Assembly: GCF_017876095.1 (NCBI RefSeq)
Contig: NZ_JAGINM010000015.1
Span: 124,001-188,000, forward strand
Origin: Azospirillum agricola
Lineage (GTDB): Bacteria; Pseudomonadota; Alphaproteobacteria; Azospirillales; Azospirillaceae
DNA length: 64,000 nt
Reading direction: 5' to 3'
This document shows, piece after piece, positions 8,988-17,510 of this stretch (the first letter of the stretch is position 1; every line of letters starts with the position of its first letter). The notes beneath the pieces were generated by a model, which saw only the letters and a program-made list of their open reading frames with translations, did no database searches and was not told the origin of the DNA. A program made the translations under genes and the position numbers.

Positions 8988-9202
8988 CGGCAGGTCGTGG
9001 AAAAGGGCCGGAACGTTCGGCCCGGACGAGGGCGGGCGTCAAGCCCGGATGCCGGCGGCCGGCCTGACGGTTGGGAAAGAGCGCCGGTTTGTGGCACGGC
9101 TCACAGCGGGGGATCCGGAGCGGGGTTAGTGTCCGGTCATCGAGACGGTGACAGGGCAGACGGCCAGGACGGCCAGCCACCGCCGGCCTCGCCTCCCTCC
9201 TC

Positions 9203-9234
9203 CCCGCCCCTTATTCCCGCCCCTTATTCCCGCC
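9203..9234 (+). repeat. 13-bp tandem repeat (about 2.5 copies) upstream of repeat-protein gene
   Basis: The unit cccgccccttatt occurs at 9203-9215 and 9216-9228, followed by the partial copy cccgcc. It ends just before the SD (aaggaag, 9237-9243) of the secreted repeat protein, in its leader or promoter. Confidence 0.85.
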
Positions 9235-9251
9235 ATGAAGGAAGACGCGCC

Positions 9252-9725
9252 ATGATCCGCACCGCCCTGTTCGCCGGCTTCGCCACCGTCGCCCTGCTGT
9301 CGGCCCCGGCCTTCGCGCAGAACGTCAGCACGATCTCGAACACCGCGGCCGGCGTCGGCAACGTGGCGCTTCAGTCGGCGATGACCCGGCAGGCGACCGG
9401 CGGCAGCATCCTCGGCACCGCCAACACCGCCGACGTCAGCAACATGGCCGCCGGCGTCGGCAACGTCGCCCGCCAGGGCGTCACCGTGATGCAGGGCGGC
9501 CCCGGCCGCATCCTCGGCGCCCCGCTGGTCGGCGGCGGCTCCAACACCGCCATCGTCGGCAACACGGCGGCCGGCATCGGCAACCGCGCCTCGCAGAGCG
9601 CCCTGGTCCAGCAGTTCGGCAGCCGCTCCCCGCTGCCCGGCGGCGGCAACCTCGGCAACGTCCAGAACCTGTCGGCCGGCATCGGCAACCTCGCCGGTCA
9701 GCGCGCTCTCCTCCAACAGCGCTGA
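9252..9725 (+). CDS. Small secreted protein with four Asn/Gln/Gly repeats
   Basis: Unrecognised exported protein of 157 aa. A signal peptide (1-22, cleavage after AFA) is followed by four degenerate repeats centred on N30, N64, N104 and N139 with the shape N-x-A-A-G-(V/I)-G-N-x-A-x-Q-x-A-x-x-x-Q, spaced 34, 40 and 35 residues. Gly-rich linkers (GGSILGTANTA, GGGSNTAIVG, PGGGNLGN) separate them. There is no Cys, Trp or Tyr. Regularly spaced N/Q/G with alternating small hydrophobics is what curlin-like beta-solenoids show, so an amyloid or solenoid surface protein is possible. This is inference only. The SD aaggaag lies eight bases before the ATG; a strong hairpin follows the stop. Confidence 0.7.
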   Translation: MIRTALFAGFATVALLSAPAFAQNVSTISNTAAGVGNVALQSAMTRQATGGSILGTANTADVSNMAAGVGNVARQGVTVMQGGPGRILGAPLVGGGSNTAIVGNTAAGIGNRASQSALVQQFGSRSPLPGGGNLGNVQNLSAGIGNLAGQRALLQQR

Positions 9726-9762
9726 GCCTTTCCCGGCCCCTCCTCCCAAACCCCTCCCGCAG

Positions 9763-9790
9763 CGCCCCGGCCGGTCCTCCGGCCGGGGCG
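9763..9790 (+). terminator. Strong hairpin after repeat-protein gene
   Basis: A perfect 12-bp G/C stem (9763-9774 with 9779-9790) closes a TCCT loop 37 bases after the stop. Only TT follows, so it may need help from Rho or act as a 3' stabiliser. It also sits 23 bases from the ycjF stop on the other strand. Confidence 0.55.
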
Positions 9791-9813
9791 TTCCGCCGTG
9801 GAAGCGGAGCCGG

Positions 9814-10809
9814 CTACAACACCTGCTTGGGCAGCGACAGCAGTTCCTTGCGGATGCGGTTCAGGCTGGGGCGGTTGTCGGGGCCGAAGGCGATGGGGCG
9901 GCACAGATGCATGGCGGTGATGCCGACCCGCGCGGTCAGCAGCCCGTTGATGACGCCCTGCCCCATCCGCGTCGAGACGGCGGCGGCCAGCGAGCCGCCC
10001 AGCGCTTCCACCGCGACGTGGTGGGCGCTTTCCGCCACCCCGGCGACGGCGATGTTGGCGAGCATCCGGCGCAGCAGCCGCAGCGACCCGACATAGCCCG
10101 GCCGGGCGCCGTAGAGGGCGGCGATCTCGCGCACCAGCTTCAGGTTCCGCCACAGCACGACAGCCAAGTCGAGCACCGCCGCCGGACTCAGCGCCGTCGC
10201 CACCGCCGTGTCGCGCGCGGCCCGCAGCACCCGCTGGTAGGCGGCGCGGTCGAGCGGGGCCAGCACCTCGCGGTCGAGCAGCCGGACGATCTCGCCGTCG
10301 TCGTGGGCGTCGGTGACGTGGTCGCGGACCCCGGCCAGCGCCATCTCCAGATCCGGCCGGGCGGCGTAGAGCGCCACCAGCGAACCGGCGAAGCGCTCGG
10401 CCTCCCCCTGGCGGCTGTCGATGGTCAGGCGCTCGGCCTCGACCCGCAGCGCCTCGATGCGGCGCAGACGGCGCAGAGACAGCAGTTCGCCGACCAGCAG
10501 GGCGACGGCGGCGACCCCGGCCATGGCGACCAGCAGCGCCACCAGGATGCCGAGCGCCAGGCTGGTCGCGAAGGCGCGGCCCAGCAGGTCGGCGGTGTCG
10601 AAGCCCAGCGCCACCAGCACCAGCGCCGCCACCGCCCCGATCAGCCAGCGGCCGATCCGGCGGCGCGGCGGCGCCGGCCCGTCCGCGACCGGAAGCAGTT
10701 CCGCCGCCCGCCCGGCGATGATGGCCTCCTCCTCCGCCACCGGCACGGGCGCGGCGCGGGCGGGGTCGAGCTCCATCGGCGGAACCCAGTGAGAGGTCCG
10801 CTCGTTCAT
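9814..10809 (-). CDS. ycjF: YcjF/TIGR01620 family membrane protein (DUF697)
   Basis: Inner-membrane protein of 331 aa. A charged cytoplasmic N terminus is followed by two membrane segments (about 52-72 and 78-105), then a soluble helical part and a C-terminal DUF697-type hydrophobic region (AAVLDLAVVLWRNLKLVREIAALYG through GQGVINGLLTARVGITAMHLCRP). The DUF697 signature and the coupling to a YcjX homologue (4-bp ATGA overlap) identify it as YcjF. In enterobacteria ycjX-ycjF belong to the phage-shock regulon; no pspA-type gene is visible here. The biochemical function is unknown. Confidence 0.85.
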   Translation of the reverse strand: MNERTSHWVPPMELDPARAAPVPVAEEEAIIAGRAAELLPVADGPAPPRRRIGRWLIGAVAALVLVALGFDTADLLGRAFATSLALGILVALLVAMAGVAAVALLVGELLSLRRLRRIEALRVEAERLTIDSRQGEAERFAGSLVALYAARPDLEMALAGVRDHVTDAHDDGEIVRLLDREVLAPLDRAAYQRVLRAARDTAVATALSPAAVLDLAVVLWRNLKLVREIAALYGARPGYVGSLRLLRRMLANIAVAGVAESAHHVAVEALGGSLAAAVSTRMGQGVINGLLTARVGITAMHLCRPIAFGPDNRPSLNRIRKELLSLPKQVL

Positions 10810-12197
10810 TCCAGATAATCCCCCAGCAGGAATTGCAGCGCCTGATCGACCCGGATGTGCGGCAGCCCGCGCGGGTCGCGGCCGAGATCGGCCGGCGGCC
10901 GGAAGGACAGGAAATTGTAGGGGCGCTCGCGTTCCGACGGAAAGGCGTCGGCGTCCTCCGGGATCTCGCCGGGGAACAGCACGGTCGGCCGGTCGCGCCC
11001 GACCGGCACGCCGCGCACGCAGCGGAGCTGCCGGCCCTCATGCTCGGTCGTCACGCTGTCGGTGCATTTCAGCGCTGCGATGGCCATCGTCTCGACCGCC
11101 GCCCCCTCGAAACGGATCGAGGAGCGCGCGTCGGCGACCAGCCGGTCGAGCAGCGTGCGGAGCTGCGCGTGCTGGTGGGCGGCGATGTGGTCGGCCTTGG
11201 TCGCGGCGAACAGCACGCGGTCGATCTTGCCGCCGAACAGCCAGTCGAACCAGCCGGCCCCGCCGTGGCGGAAGGGCTCCAGGCTGAGTTCCAGGGCGCG
11301 CTTCATGTCGGCCATGCCGGACGGCCCGGCGTTCAGCGCGCCCAGCACGTCGATCAGCACGATCTGGCGGTCGAGCCGCGCGAAATGCTCGCTGAAGAAA
11401 CGGCGGACGACGTTGGTTTTGTAGGCCTCGTAGCGCTCCTCCATCAGCGCCCACAGGCTGCCGCGCCCGCGCGTGGCGCCCGGCAGCGGGCAGAAGGTCA
11501 GCAGCGGCGCGTCCTTCATGTCGCCCGGCTCGACGAAGCGGCCCGGCTGGATCAGGCTGAGCAGCGTGTCGGCCCGGCGGCAGGCGTGCAGATAGTCGGT
11601 GTAGAGCGCCGCCCCGCGCCGCGCCGAATCCTCCTCCGCCGGGGTGGCCGGGTCGATGGTGGCGAGCCAGCCGCGCCAGGATTGGGACAGTTCGTCGCGC
11701 GGCGGCCGGGCGGCGAGGTCGAGCGTCAGCGCGCTCCACTCCGCGAAGCTCTGGCGCAGCAGCGGCAGGTCGAGCAGCCATTCACCGGGATAGTCGACGA
11801 TGTCGAGGTTGAGGGTCGCCACCGGCTGCACCGCCCGCTTCAGCGACGACCCCGGCCGGTAGCGCAGGGCAAGCCGCAGCTGGCCGATGCCGCGCGTCGG
11901 CTCCGGCCAATGGGGATCGGGGCCGGTCAGCGCCGCGAGATGCCCCTCCACGTCGAAGCGCGGCACGTCGGGGTCGGGCTGCGGGCGCAGGCGGGAGGCC
12001 TGGAAGCGGCCCGACGACACCACGTCCAGGAAGGGCAGCCGCCCGGCCTTCAGCAGATTGTCGACCAGGGTCGAGACGAACACCGTCTTGCCGGCCCGCC
12101 GCAGGCCGGTGACGCCGAGGCGGACGTTCGGCTCCAGCAGACGGGCGCCGGCATCGACGACGCCGTCGAGAACGCTGTTCAGAGGGGGGATGCGCAA
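10806..12197 (-). CDS. ycjX: YcjX family P-loop NTPase (DUF463)
   Basis: GTPase-like P-loop protein of 463 aa. The Walker A motif is GLRRAGKT at residues 31-38, directly after LGVT. The DUF463 regions RLALRYRP, LNLDIVDYPGEWLLDLPLL (probably the switch/Walker B-like DYPGEW) and WFDWLFGGKIDRVLFAATKADHI (nucleotide-specificity-like TKAD) are present. The C-terminal LSFRPP and LQFLLGDYLE are typical. It is the first gene of the ycjX-ycjF pair. A stress-related role is inferred from the family only. The 168-base divergent space up to 12366 holds the promoters of both directions and is A/T-richer next to the plus-strand gene. Confidence 0.85.
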   Translation of the reverse strand: MRIPPLNSVLDGVVDAGARLLEPNVRLGVTGLRRAGKTVFVSTLVDNLLKAGRLPFLDVVSSGRFQASRLRPQPDPDVPRFDVEGHLAALTGPDPHWPEPTRGIGQLRLALRYRPGSSLKRAVQPVATLNLDIVDYPGEWLLDLPLLRQSFAEWSALTLDLAARPPRDELSQSWRGWLATIDPATPAEEDSARRGAALYTDYLHACRRADTLLSLIQPGRFVEPGDMKDAPLLTFCPLPGATRGRGSLWALMEERYEAYKTNVVRRFFSEHFARLDRQIVLIDVLGALNAGPSGMADMKRALELSLEPFRHGGAGWFDWLFGGKIDRVLFAATKADHIAAHQHAQLRTLLDRLVADARSSIRFEGAAVETMAIAALKCTDSVTTEHEGRQLRCVRGVPVGRDRPTVLFPGEIPEDADAFPSERERPYNFLSFRPPADLGRDPRGLPHIRVDQALQFLLGDYLE

Positions 12198-12365
12198 GGG
12201 CGGACGCTCGGGCCAGAGGACGAATCGCCCTTATATGGGGATGGCTTCCTGGCGATCCCAGTGGCGCCGTCGGCGGGCGAAAACGCACGCAATAAGTGTT
12301 GAACGCCAATGAAATCCCCTTAAGATCGCATTAATCACACCAACCTCAATGGACAGACGACCATC

Positions 12366-13214
12366 ATGATGCGTTTTGCCATGCTCGCAGCCCTGTGTGT
12401 CGCCGCCGGCCTGGGGCTCGCCCGGCCAGCGCTGGCCGACGACGCCACGGCCCCCGCCGCGACGCTGATCGGCAACGCCGCCGCCCTGGCGCAGAAGCTG
12501 GCGAAGACGCAATATGTCCACGAGACGAGCATGCTCGGCGCCGTCATCCGCCCCTATGGCGAGGGCCGGCTGGACATCGACGCGGACTGCTCGGGCTGGG
12601 TTTCGCACAATCTGGAACGGCTGCCGCTGCATTACGAGGCGGTGCGCGCCTACCAGCCGCAGGTCGCGGGCGAAGCCGGACGGCCCTACCCGCGCGCCAC
12701 CGTCTACCGCCAGTATTTCGCCAACCTCCCGGCCGGCGCGCCCTTCCAGGAGGTGAAGACGCTGGCGGCGGTGCAGCCCGGCGACATCCTGTCCTGGTGC
12801 CTGCCCGGCCATTGCGGCGAACCCTACAGCGGCAAGCCGGCCGACGACACCGGCCACGTCATGGTGGTGATGAGCAAGCCGATCCCCAACGGCCCCGGCG
12901 GTGCCTTCCTGATGGTGCTCGACGCCTCGTCGGTCACCCATTACGGCTTCGCCACCCTGCCGCCGGCGGTGCAGGCGGCGCATCCGGAACTCCAGACGCT
13001 CTACGCCAATTACCCGACGGTGCGCGAGCAGAGCGAGCTGGTCGACGGCAAGACCCGCACCGTCACCAGCGGGGTCGGCCCCGGCTTCATCCTGTTCGGC
13101 ACCAACCCGGACGGCAGCGTCGGCAGTTTCCAGTTCGGGCCGGGCGACAGCGTGAACAGCGAGAACATCCGCTTCGCGGTCGGCCGCCCACTTCCCACCC
13201 CCTTGGTCCGATAA
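12366..13214 (+). CDS. Secreted NlpC/P60-like cysteine hydrolase
   Basis: Exported 282-aa protein with a signal peptide (1-24, ALA cleavage). A papain-like triad is suggested by C75 in DIDADCSGW, H164 in DDTGHVMVV and an acidic residue in MVLDASS about 20 residues later. The QPGDIL segment before the His is the classic NlpC/P60 strand. Substrates of the family are peptidoglycan peptides; the actual target here is unknown. Extra Cys residues (WCLPGHC) could form a disulfide. The long C-terminal tail (about 200-282) has no recognisable domain. It is divergent from ycjX and likely monocistronic. Confidence 0.65.
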   Translation: MMRFAMLAALCVAAGLGLARPALADDATAPAATLIGNAAALAQKLAKTQYVHETSMLGAVIRPYGEGRLDIDADCSGWVSHNLERLPLHYEAVRAYQPQVAGEAGRPYPRATVYRQYFANLPAGAPFQEVKTLAAVQPGDILSWCLPGHCGEPYSGKPADDTGHVMVVMSKPIPNGPGGAFLMVLDASSVTHYGFATLPPAVQAAHPELQTLYANYPTVREQSELVDGKTRTVTSGVGPGFILFGTNPDGSVGSFQFGPGDSVNSENIRFAVGRPLPTPLVR

Positions 13215-13262
13215 CCCCCCACCGGCTTGGCGGGATTGATCGGCCGGCCCGCAGGGGTGGCG

Positions 13263-13736
13263 CTACGAACCGACGTAATGCGGCATCAGCTTGGCCTGAT
13301 CGCCGACATGGACGGTGCAGCGGCTGTCCTGGTTGTGAAAGAAATAGACCTTTCCGGCCTGCCGCTTCTGCTGCGGATCCTCCAGGTTGGCGCCGCCGGA
13401 AAAGGCCACCCCGTAGCGCCGGCCGGGCGTCACCGCCCAGTAGAAGCCGTCGCTGCTCTGGATGAAGGCGCCGCGCTGGCACAGGTGCGACAGGGTGCGG
13501 TCGAGCGTCGCCAAGCCGTCCAGGCCGTTGGGGAACACGTAGACCTTGCGGCTGTGGGTGTAGCGCATGCGGGGCGGCACGAACTGGCGGGGCGGGTGCA
13601 CGCGGTATTCCTCGTGCCGCTGGCTGCTCGGCCAGTCGGTCGGCGGCACGTCGCCGGCCGCGACGCCGCCGGCAGCGAGGCCGCCGGCCAGAAGCGCCAG
13701 AACCACACCGCCCGGCATGAACCACGGCCGCCGCAT
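13263..13736 (-). CDS. Hypothetical secreted protein
   Basis: Unrecognised 157-aa exported protein. Start 13736 is chosen because GAAGGGAG precedes it and it gives a proper signal peptide (MRRPWFMPGG, hydrophobic 10-25, ending in VAAG). The mature part contains RYTHSRKVYVFPNGLDGL, LSHLCQRGAFIQSSDGFYWAVTPGRRYGVAFSGG split by short loops, and SRCTVHVGD, with two Cys that could pair. It is convergent with the NlpC/P60-like gene and lies 34 bases downstream of the single-domain response regulator gene on the same strand. Confidence 0.6.
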   Translation of the reverse strand: MRRPWFMPGGVVLALLAGGLAAGGVAAGDVPPTDWPSSQRHEEYRVHPPRQFVPPRMRYTHSRKVYVFPNGLDGLATLDRTLSHLCQRGAFIQSSDGFYWAVTPGRRYGVAFSGGANLEDPQQKRQAGKVYFFHNQDSRCTVHVGDQAKLMPHYVGS

Positions 13737-13770
13737 CCCGAACTCCCTTCTGCTGCCGACAGGGCCGGCG

Positions 13771-14184
13771 TCAGGCGGTCGGCGCCTTGAGGAAACCGGC
13801 AACGACCGACTGAAGCTCCTTCGGCTTGACCGGCTTGGGCATATGCGCGTCGAACCCGGCATCGGAAAGCCGGCGCCTGTCGGCGTCCGAGGCCAGATTG
13901 GTCACCGCCACCACCGGCGTCGCCGCCAGATCGGCGTCGGCGCGGATCTGGCGGACCACCTCGATCCCCGACAGGTTGGGCATGACGATGTCCATCACGA
14001 CCAGATCGGGCCGCAGATCGCGCATCCGCTCCAGCACGGTCCGCGCGTCGGTCGCCTCGGCGACCTCGTAGCCGCCCTCCTCCAGGCAGCGGACGAAGAG
14101 CTTGCGCATCAGCGCGTTGTCCTCCACCACCAGGATCGACGGCGCCGCTCCGCCCCTGTCCGCTCCGCCTCTGTCCATGTCCAT
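13771..14184 (-). CDS. Single-domain response regulator (DivK/CheY-like)
   Basis: Receiver-only protein of 137 aa from the ATG at 14184 (SD gaagg nine bases upstream; an ATG at 14253 would add 23 Arg-rich residues). The receiver shows the acidic pair E21-D22 (LVVEDNALMR), phospho-acceptor D65 in VVMDIVMP, Thr in AVTNLAS and Lys in HMPKPVKPKEL. There is no output domain, so it probably acts by protein contact, as DivK or CheY do. No cognate kinase is adjacent; the nearest is the ChvG-like kinase 0.9 kb away, which has its own regulator. Confidence 0.8.
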   Translation of the reverse strand: MDMDRGGADRGGAAPSILVVEDNALMRKLFVRCLEEGGYEVAEATDARTVLERMRDLRPDLVVMDIVMPNLSGIEVVRQIRADADLAATPVVAVTNLASDADRRRLSDAGFDAHMPKPVKPKELQSVVAGFLKAPTA

Positions 14185-14423
14185 GCCGCCGCGCCTTCGC
14201 CGTTGGAAAACCGGCATCGGTTCCGGTCCGGTGGCGTTGTCCGGGACCATCACCCGTCACGACGGAGTCTCTAGTGAAAGAAGCGGGACCGGTCAAGCCG
14301 GCCCGCCCGGCGGGGCTGCGACACGTTCCACGGCGTTTCCGCTGGCGCGGGCTTGCGGTTTCCGGCCATGGTTCTCCCAACCGCGGCACGACGCCGCGGA
14401 ACCGGAAAGGGAGACCAGAGACC

Positions 14424-15047
14424 GTGACCGCCGCCTTCACCCTCCACGGCAACAACAACTCGCAGCCGGCCTTTCGCATCGCCCTGTTCTTCCGCCTCGC
14501 CGGCATCCCCTTCACCTACCGCCATGTCGATCTGCGCAGCGGCCAGCAGAAGACGCCCGGCTATCTGGCGATCAACCGCTTCGGCCGGGTGCCGACGCTG
14601 GTCCATGGCGACCTCGCTTTGTCGGAATCCAACGTCATCCTGCCCTATCTGGCCGAGCAGACCGGAAAGTTCGGCGGCCGCGACCCGGTCGAGAAGCTGC
14701 GTCTGGCCGAATGGCTGAGCTGGCTGGCCGACGTGCTGCTGCCGGTGCAGCGCGCCCGCGCGGTGCGCAAGTTCAACGGCGACGCCAACGCGCTGCCCTG
14801 GATCGACGCCTCGGCCGCCTCGGGACTGGCCCTGTTCGACCAGCATCTCGCCGGCCATGACTTCATCGAGGGCGGGCGCGTCACCATCGCCGACATCTTC
14901 GCCTTCCCCTGGATCGACCTGCTGGAGGAATCGGCGGTCGACGCCGCCAAATACCCCAACATCCAGGCCTGGGCCGCCCGCATGCGCGCCCTGCCGGGCT
15001 TCAAGCCGCAGTATGAGCTGATGCCGACGCAGGACGCCGACTGCTGA
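14424..15047 (+). CDS. Glutathione S-transferase family protein
   Basis: Cytosolic GST of 207 aa. The GTG at 14424 is chosen because AAGGGAG precedes it and the encoded product begins just before the thioredoxin-like domain (FTLHGNNNSQPAFRIALFF). Residues 1-80 include RVPTLVHGDLALSESNVILPYL, the glutathione-binding cis-Pro (VP) and ES motif (written in parts). The alpha-helical C-terminal half contains TIADIFAFPWIDL, the N-capping box. The catalytic residue would be the Asn/Ser in the first loop. The frame is open upstream to 14274 but that extension looks noncoding. The substrate is unknown. Confidence 0.75.
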   Translation: MTAAFTLHGNNNSQPAFRIALFFRLAGIPFTYRHVDLRSGQQKTPGYLAINRFGRVPTLVHGDLALSESNVILPYLAEQTGKFGGRDPVEKLRLAEWLSWLADVLLPVQRARAVRKFNGDANALPWIDASAASGLALFDQHLAGHDFIEGGRVTIADIFAFPWIDLLEESAVDAAKYPNIQAWAARMRALPGFKPQYELMPTQDADC

Positions 15048-15069
15048 GGGCACGGGGGCGCTTGCCCCC

Positions 15070-16686
15070 TCACCCGGCGACCGGCAGCGCGACCGTCATC
15101 CGGAGACCGCCCGACGGGCGGTTCTCGGCGCGGACCCGGCCGCCGAACGCCTCGATGTTGCGGCGGACGATCCACAGGCCGATCCCGAAATGGGTGGACC
15201 CGGCCTGCTGGGCCGCCGCCTCGTCCTCCGGCATGCCGCGCCCCGGCTCGCGCTGGGAGAAGTAGCGCTCGAAGATGCGGTCCAGGTTGGCCGGATCGAC
15301 GCCCGGCCCCTCGTCCTCGACCACCAGCTCGGCCCAGGCGCCGACACGGGTCAGCCGCACGCTGACGGCGCCGTCGGCGGGGGAGAAGCTGACGGCGTTC
15401 TCCACCAGATTCTCGACGATGGTCTCCAGCGTCTCCTCGCTGGCCCGCACCACCAGCCCGGCGTCGATCCGCGAGCGCATGTGGAGCTGCCGTTCGGCGA
15501 GCAGCCCGGTGTAGCCGCTGGCCATCCGCTCGACCAGCGCCGACAGGTCGACCCGGCGGCGGATCGGGGCCAGCAGGTCGGCCGCCGCCTCGTCCATCCG
15601 GCGGGCGAAGGAGACCAGCCCGTCGAGCTTGTCCACCGACTTCTCGATCATCGTCAGGGCGCGCTGGCTGCGGGCGTTGTCGGTCGGCAGGGCGCGGCGC
15701 AGCGGCTCCACCGACTGGCGGATCACCGCGATGGGCGTCTTGAAGGCGTGGGCGTTGTCCTCGGCGGCGCGGCGCAGCGAACGGGAGCTGTCGCGCAGCG
15801 TGTCGACCAGCCGGTCGAAATCCTCGGCGACCCCGGACAGCTCGGGCACCGTGTTGCGCTCGGCGAAGGACGCCTTGCCGTCGTCCCCGGCCCCCTCGCC
15901 ACCGACGAGGTCGCGGGCGAGGTCGCCGAAGCGGTGCAGGTTCCGCCACACCCCGGCCAGCACGGCCAGAACCAGCAGGGCCATCGCCAGATAGACCGCC
16001 GCCGCCGCCTGGACCGCCGGGGTCCGCCAGTAGGGCCGCCCGAGCGACGAGGCGACGTAGCCCTCGGTCGCGTGGCTGGTCACCAGCGCCCAGCAGCCGA
16101 AATTCGTCTTGATCGGGGTGATGGAGGACAGCACCTCCTCGCCGCCCGAGGCGTGCGGCACCCGCATGGCGAGGGTCGAATTCCCGGCGCAGCTCGTGCC
16201 CAGCCGGTCGAGCACGCCCTGGCCGAGCAGCTGACGGCGCTCGACGTCGAGATCGGCGGTCGGCAGGCCGGGCGCGGCGGCGACGTAGTAGAAGGCTTCC
16301 GCGCCCGAGCCGGCGCGCGGCCGGACCAGCAGCTTCAGCCGCGTGCGCTCGTCGGCGAAGCGGGCGAGCGTACCGCTCAGCGCCGGCAGGGCGCTGCGGT
16401 CGATCACCGCCAGCTCCGGCTCCAGCGCGCGGGCGATGAGTTCGCCCTGGCGCTGCGCGCTGTGCAGCAGCAGCAACTGGGAGGCCTCGTCGGCCCGCTG
16501 GAACTGGTCGTAGAGCAGGACCGGGACCGCCAGGAACACGAGGGTCAGCAGGACCAGCCGGCTGGCGAGCGAACGCCACAGCCAGCGCAAACGACCGGAG
16601 GTCCGGCCATGGAGCGAACGGTCGCGAAGCGGACGGCCGGCATCGCCGGTCGCCCGCGTTCCGGCATCAATCGGCAGCAGCGCCAT
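15070..16686 (-). CDS. Sensor histidine kinase, ChvG/PhoQ-like
   Basis: Membrane sensor kinase of 538 aa. TM1 is about 38-60 (RLVLLTLVFLAVPVLLYD), followed by a periplasmic domain (about 61-225) with two Cys (GTSCAGN, NFGCWAL), TM2 about 226-248, a HAMP-like linker, and the phosphoacceptor His313 in AEDNAHAFKTPIAVI. The ATPase core has N-box VENLVENAVSFSP, G1 DEGPGVDP and G2 GIGLWIVRR. The N terminus overlaps the response regulator stop by 20 bases, so the pair is co-translated. The HAFKTP box and domain order resemble the ChvG/ExoS and PhoQ groups, which respond to envelope or acid stress. The signal is not known here. Confidence 0.85.
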   Translation of the reverse strand: MALLPIDAGTRATGDAGRPLRDRSLHGRTSGRLRWLWRSLASRLVLLTLVFLAVPVLLYDQFQRADEASQLLLLHSAQRQGELIARALEPELAVIDRSALPALSGTLARFADERTRLKLLVRPRAGSGAEAFYYVAAAPGLPTADLDVERRQLLGQGVLDRLGTSCAGNSTLAMRVPHASGGEEVLSSITPIKTNFGCWALVTSHATEGYVASSLGRPYWRTPAVQAAAAVYLAMALLVLAVLAGVWRNLHRFGDLARDLVGGEGAGDDGKASFAERNTVPELSGVAEDFDRLVDTLRDSSRSLRRAAEDNAHAFKTPIAVIRQSVEPLRRALPTDNARSQRALTMIEKSVDKLDGLVSFARRMDEAAADLLAPIRRRVDLSALVERMASGYTGLLAERQLHMRSRIDAGLVVRASEETLETIVENLVENAVSFSPADGAVSVRLTRVGAWAELVVEDEGPGVDPANLDRIFERYFSQREPGRGMPEDEAAAQQAGSTHFGIGLWIVRRNIEAFGGRVRAENRPSGGLRMTVALPVAG

Positions 16687-17494
16687 CGATCAGGGCATCC
16701 TCGGCGGTGGAGGCGTCGTCGTCGCGGGAATCGTCGCGCATCTGGGCCGTGCCGCCCTCGCCCTTGCCCCAGCGGTAGCCGAAGCCCGGATAATTCTCGA
16801 TGCAGGCGAAACCGGCGTCGACCGCGCGGAACTTCTGGCGGATGCGCTTGATGAAGGCGCGGACGTTGGCGCGGTACCCCGACGGGCCGTAGCCGGCCAT
16901 GAAGCCCTTGCCGTGCACCAGATCGTAGATCTCGCGGTAGGAGACGTCCTCCTCCGGCCGGGTCGACATCAGCTTGACGATGTTGAACTCGGTCAGCGTC
17001 AGGTCGATCCGCTTGCCCATCCAGAAGGCACGGCTGTTGTCCAGGCGCAGTTCCAGCTCGCCCAGCGTGTGGACGGTCTGCGGACCGGCGCCCTCGGCCT
17101 CCTCGGCGCCGCCCTTGATGCCGTCGAGGATCAGGCGCATGCGCTTGAGCAGGATCGACAGGCTGCGCGACTTCTCGACGAAGTCGAGCGCGCCGCCGGC
17201 CAGCGCCGCCTCCTCGTAGATCTGGTCCGACAGCACGGTCAGGAAGATCACCGGAGCGTCGATCCCGCGCGCCCGCATCTGGCGCAGCACGTCGATGCCG
17301 TCCATCTTGGGCATGCGCCAGTCGAGCAGCACGATGTCCACCGAGCCGCCGGCGGCGAAGAAATCCAGCGCCGGCTCGCCGCGGTCGAAGGTGATGACCT
17401 CGTAGCCCTCGTCGCCGAGGTTGAGGCTGAGCGATTCGCGGAACAGGTCGTCGTCGTCCACCAGCGCGATACGGGCGATCGTCGTCTCGGTCAT
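16667..17494 (-). CDS. OmpR-type response regulator, ChvI-like
   Basis: Two-domain DNA-binding regulator, 275 aa. The ATG at 17494 is chosen because GGGAGG lies ten bases upstream; an ATG nine bases earlier abuts that SD. The receiver has acidic residues D13-D16 (LVDDDD), phosphoacceptor D58 (VLLDWRMP), Thr in FLTVLSD and Lys in FVEKSRS. The winged-helix domain (about 140-240) shows TLGELELRLDNS, LTLTEFNIVKLM and ANVRAFIKRIRQKF. FVEKSRS and TLTEFNIV are typical of the ChvI group. It is the middle gene of a lipoprotein/regulator/kinase operon. The C-terminal tail is acidic and unusual in length. Confidence 0.85.
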   Translation of the reverse strand: MTETTIARIALVDDDDLFRESLSLNLGDEGYEVITFDRGEPALDFFAAGGSVDIVLLDWRMPKMDGIDVLRQMRARGIDAPVIFLTVLSDQIYEEAALAGGALDFVEKSRSLSILLKRMRLILDGIKGGAEEAEGAGPQTVHTLGELELRLDNSRAFWMGKRIDLTLTEFNIVKLMSTRPEEDVSYREIYDLVHGKGFMAGYGPSGYRANVRAFIKRIRQKFRAVDAGFACIENYPGFGYRWGKGEGGTAQMRDDSRDDDASTAEDALIDGAAAD

Positions 17495-17510
17495 GGCGGC
17501 CATCCCTCCC

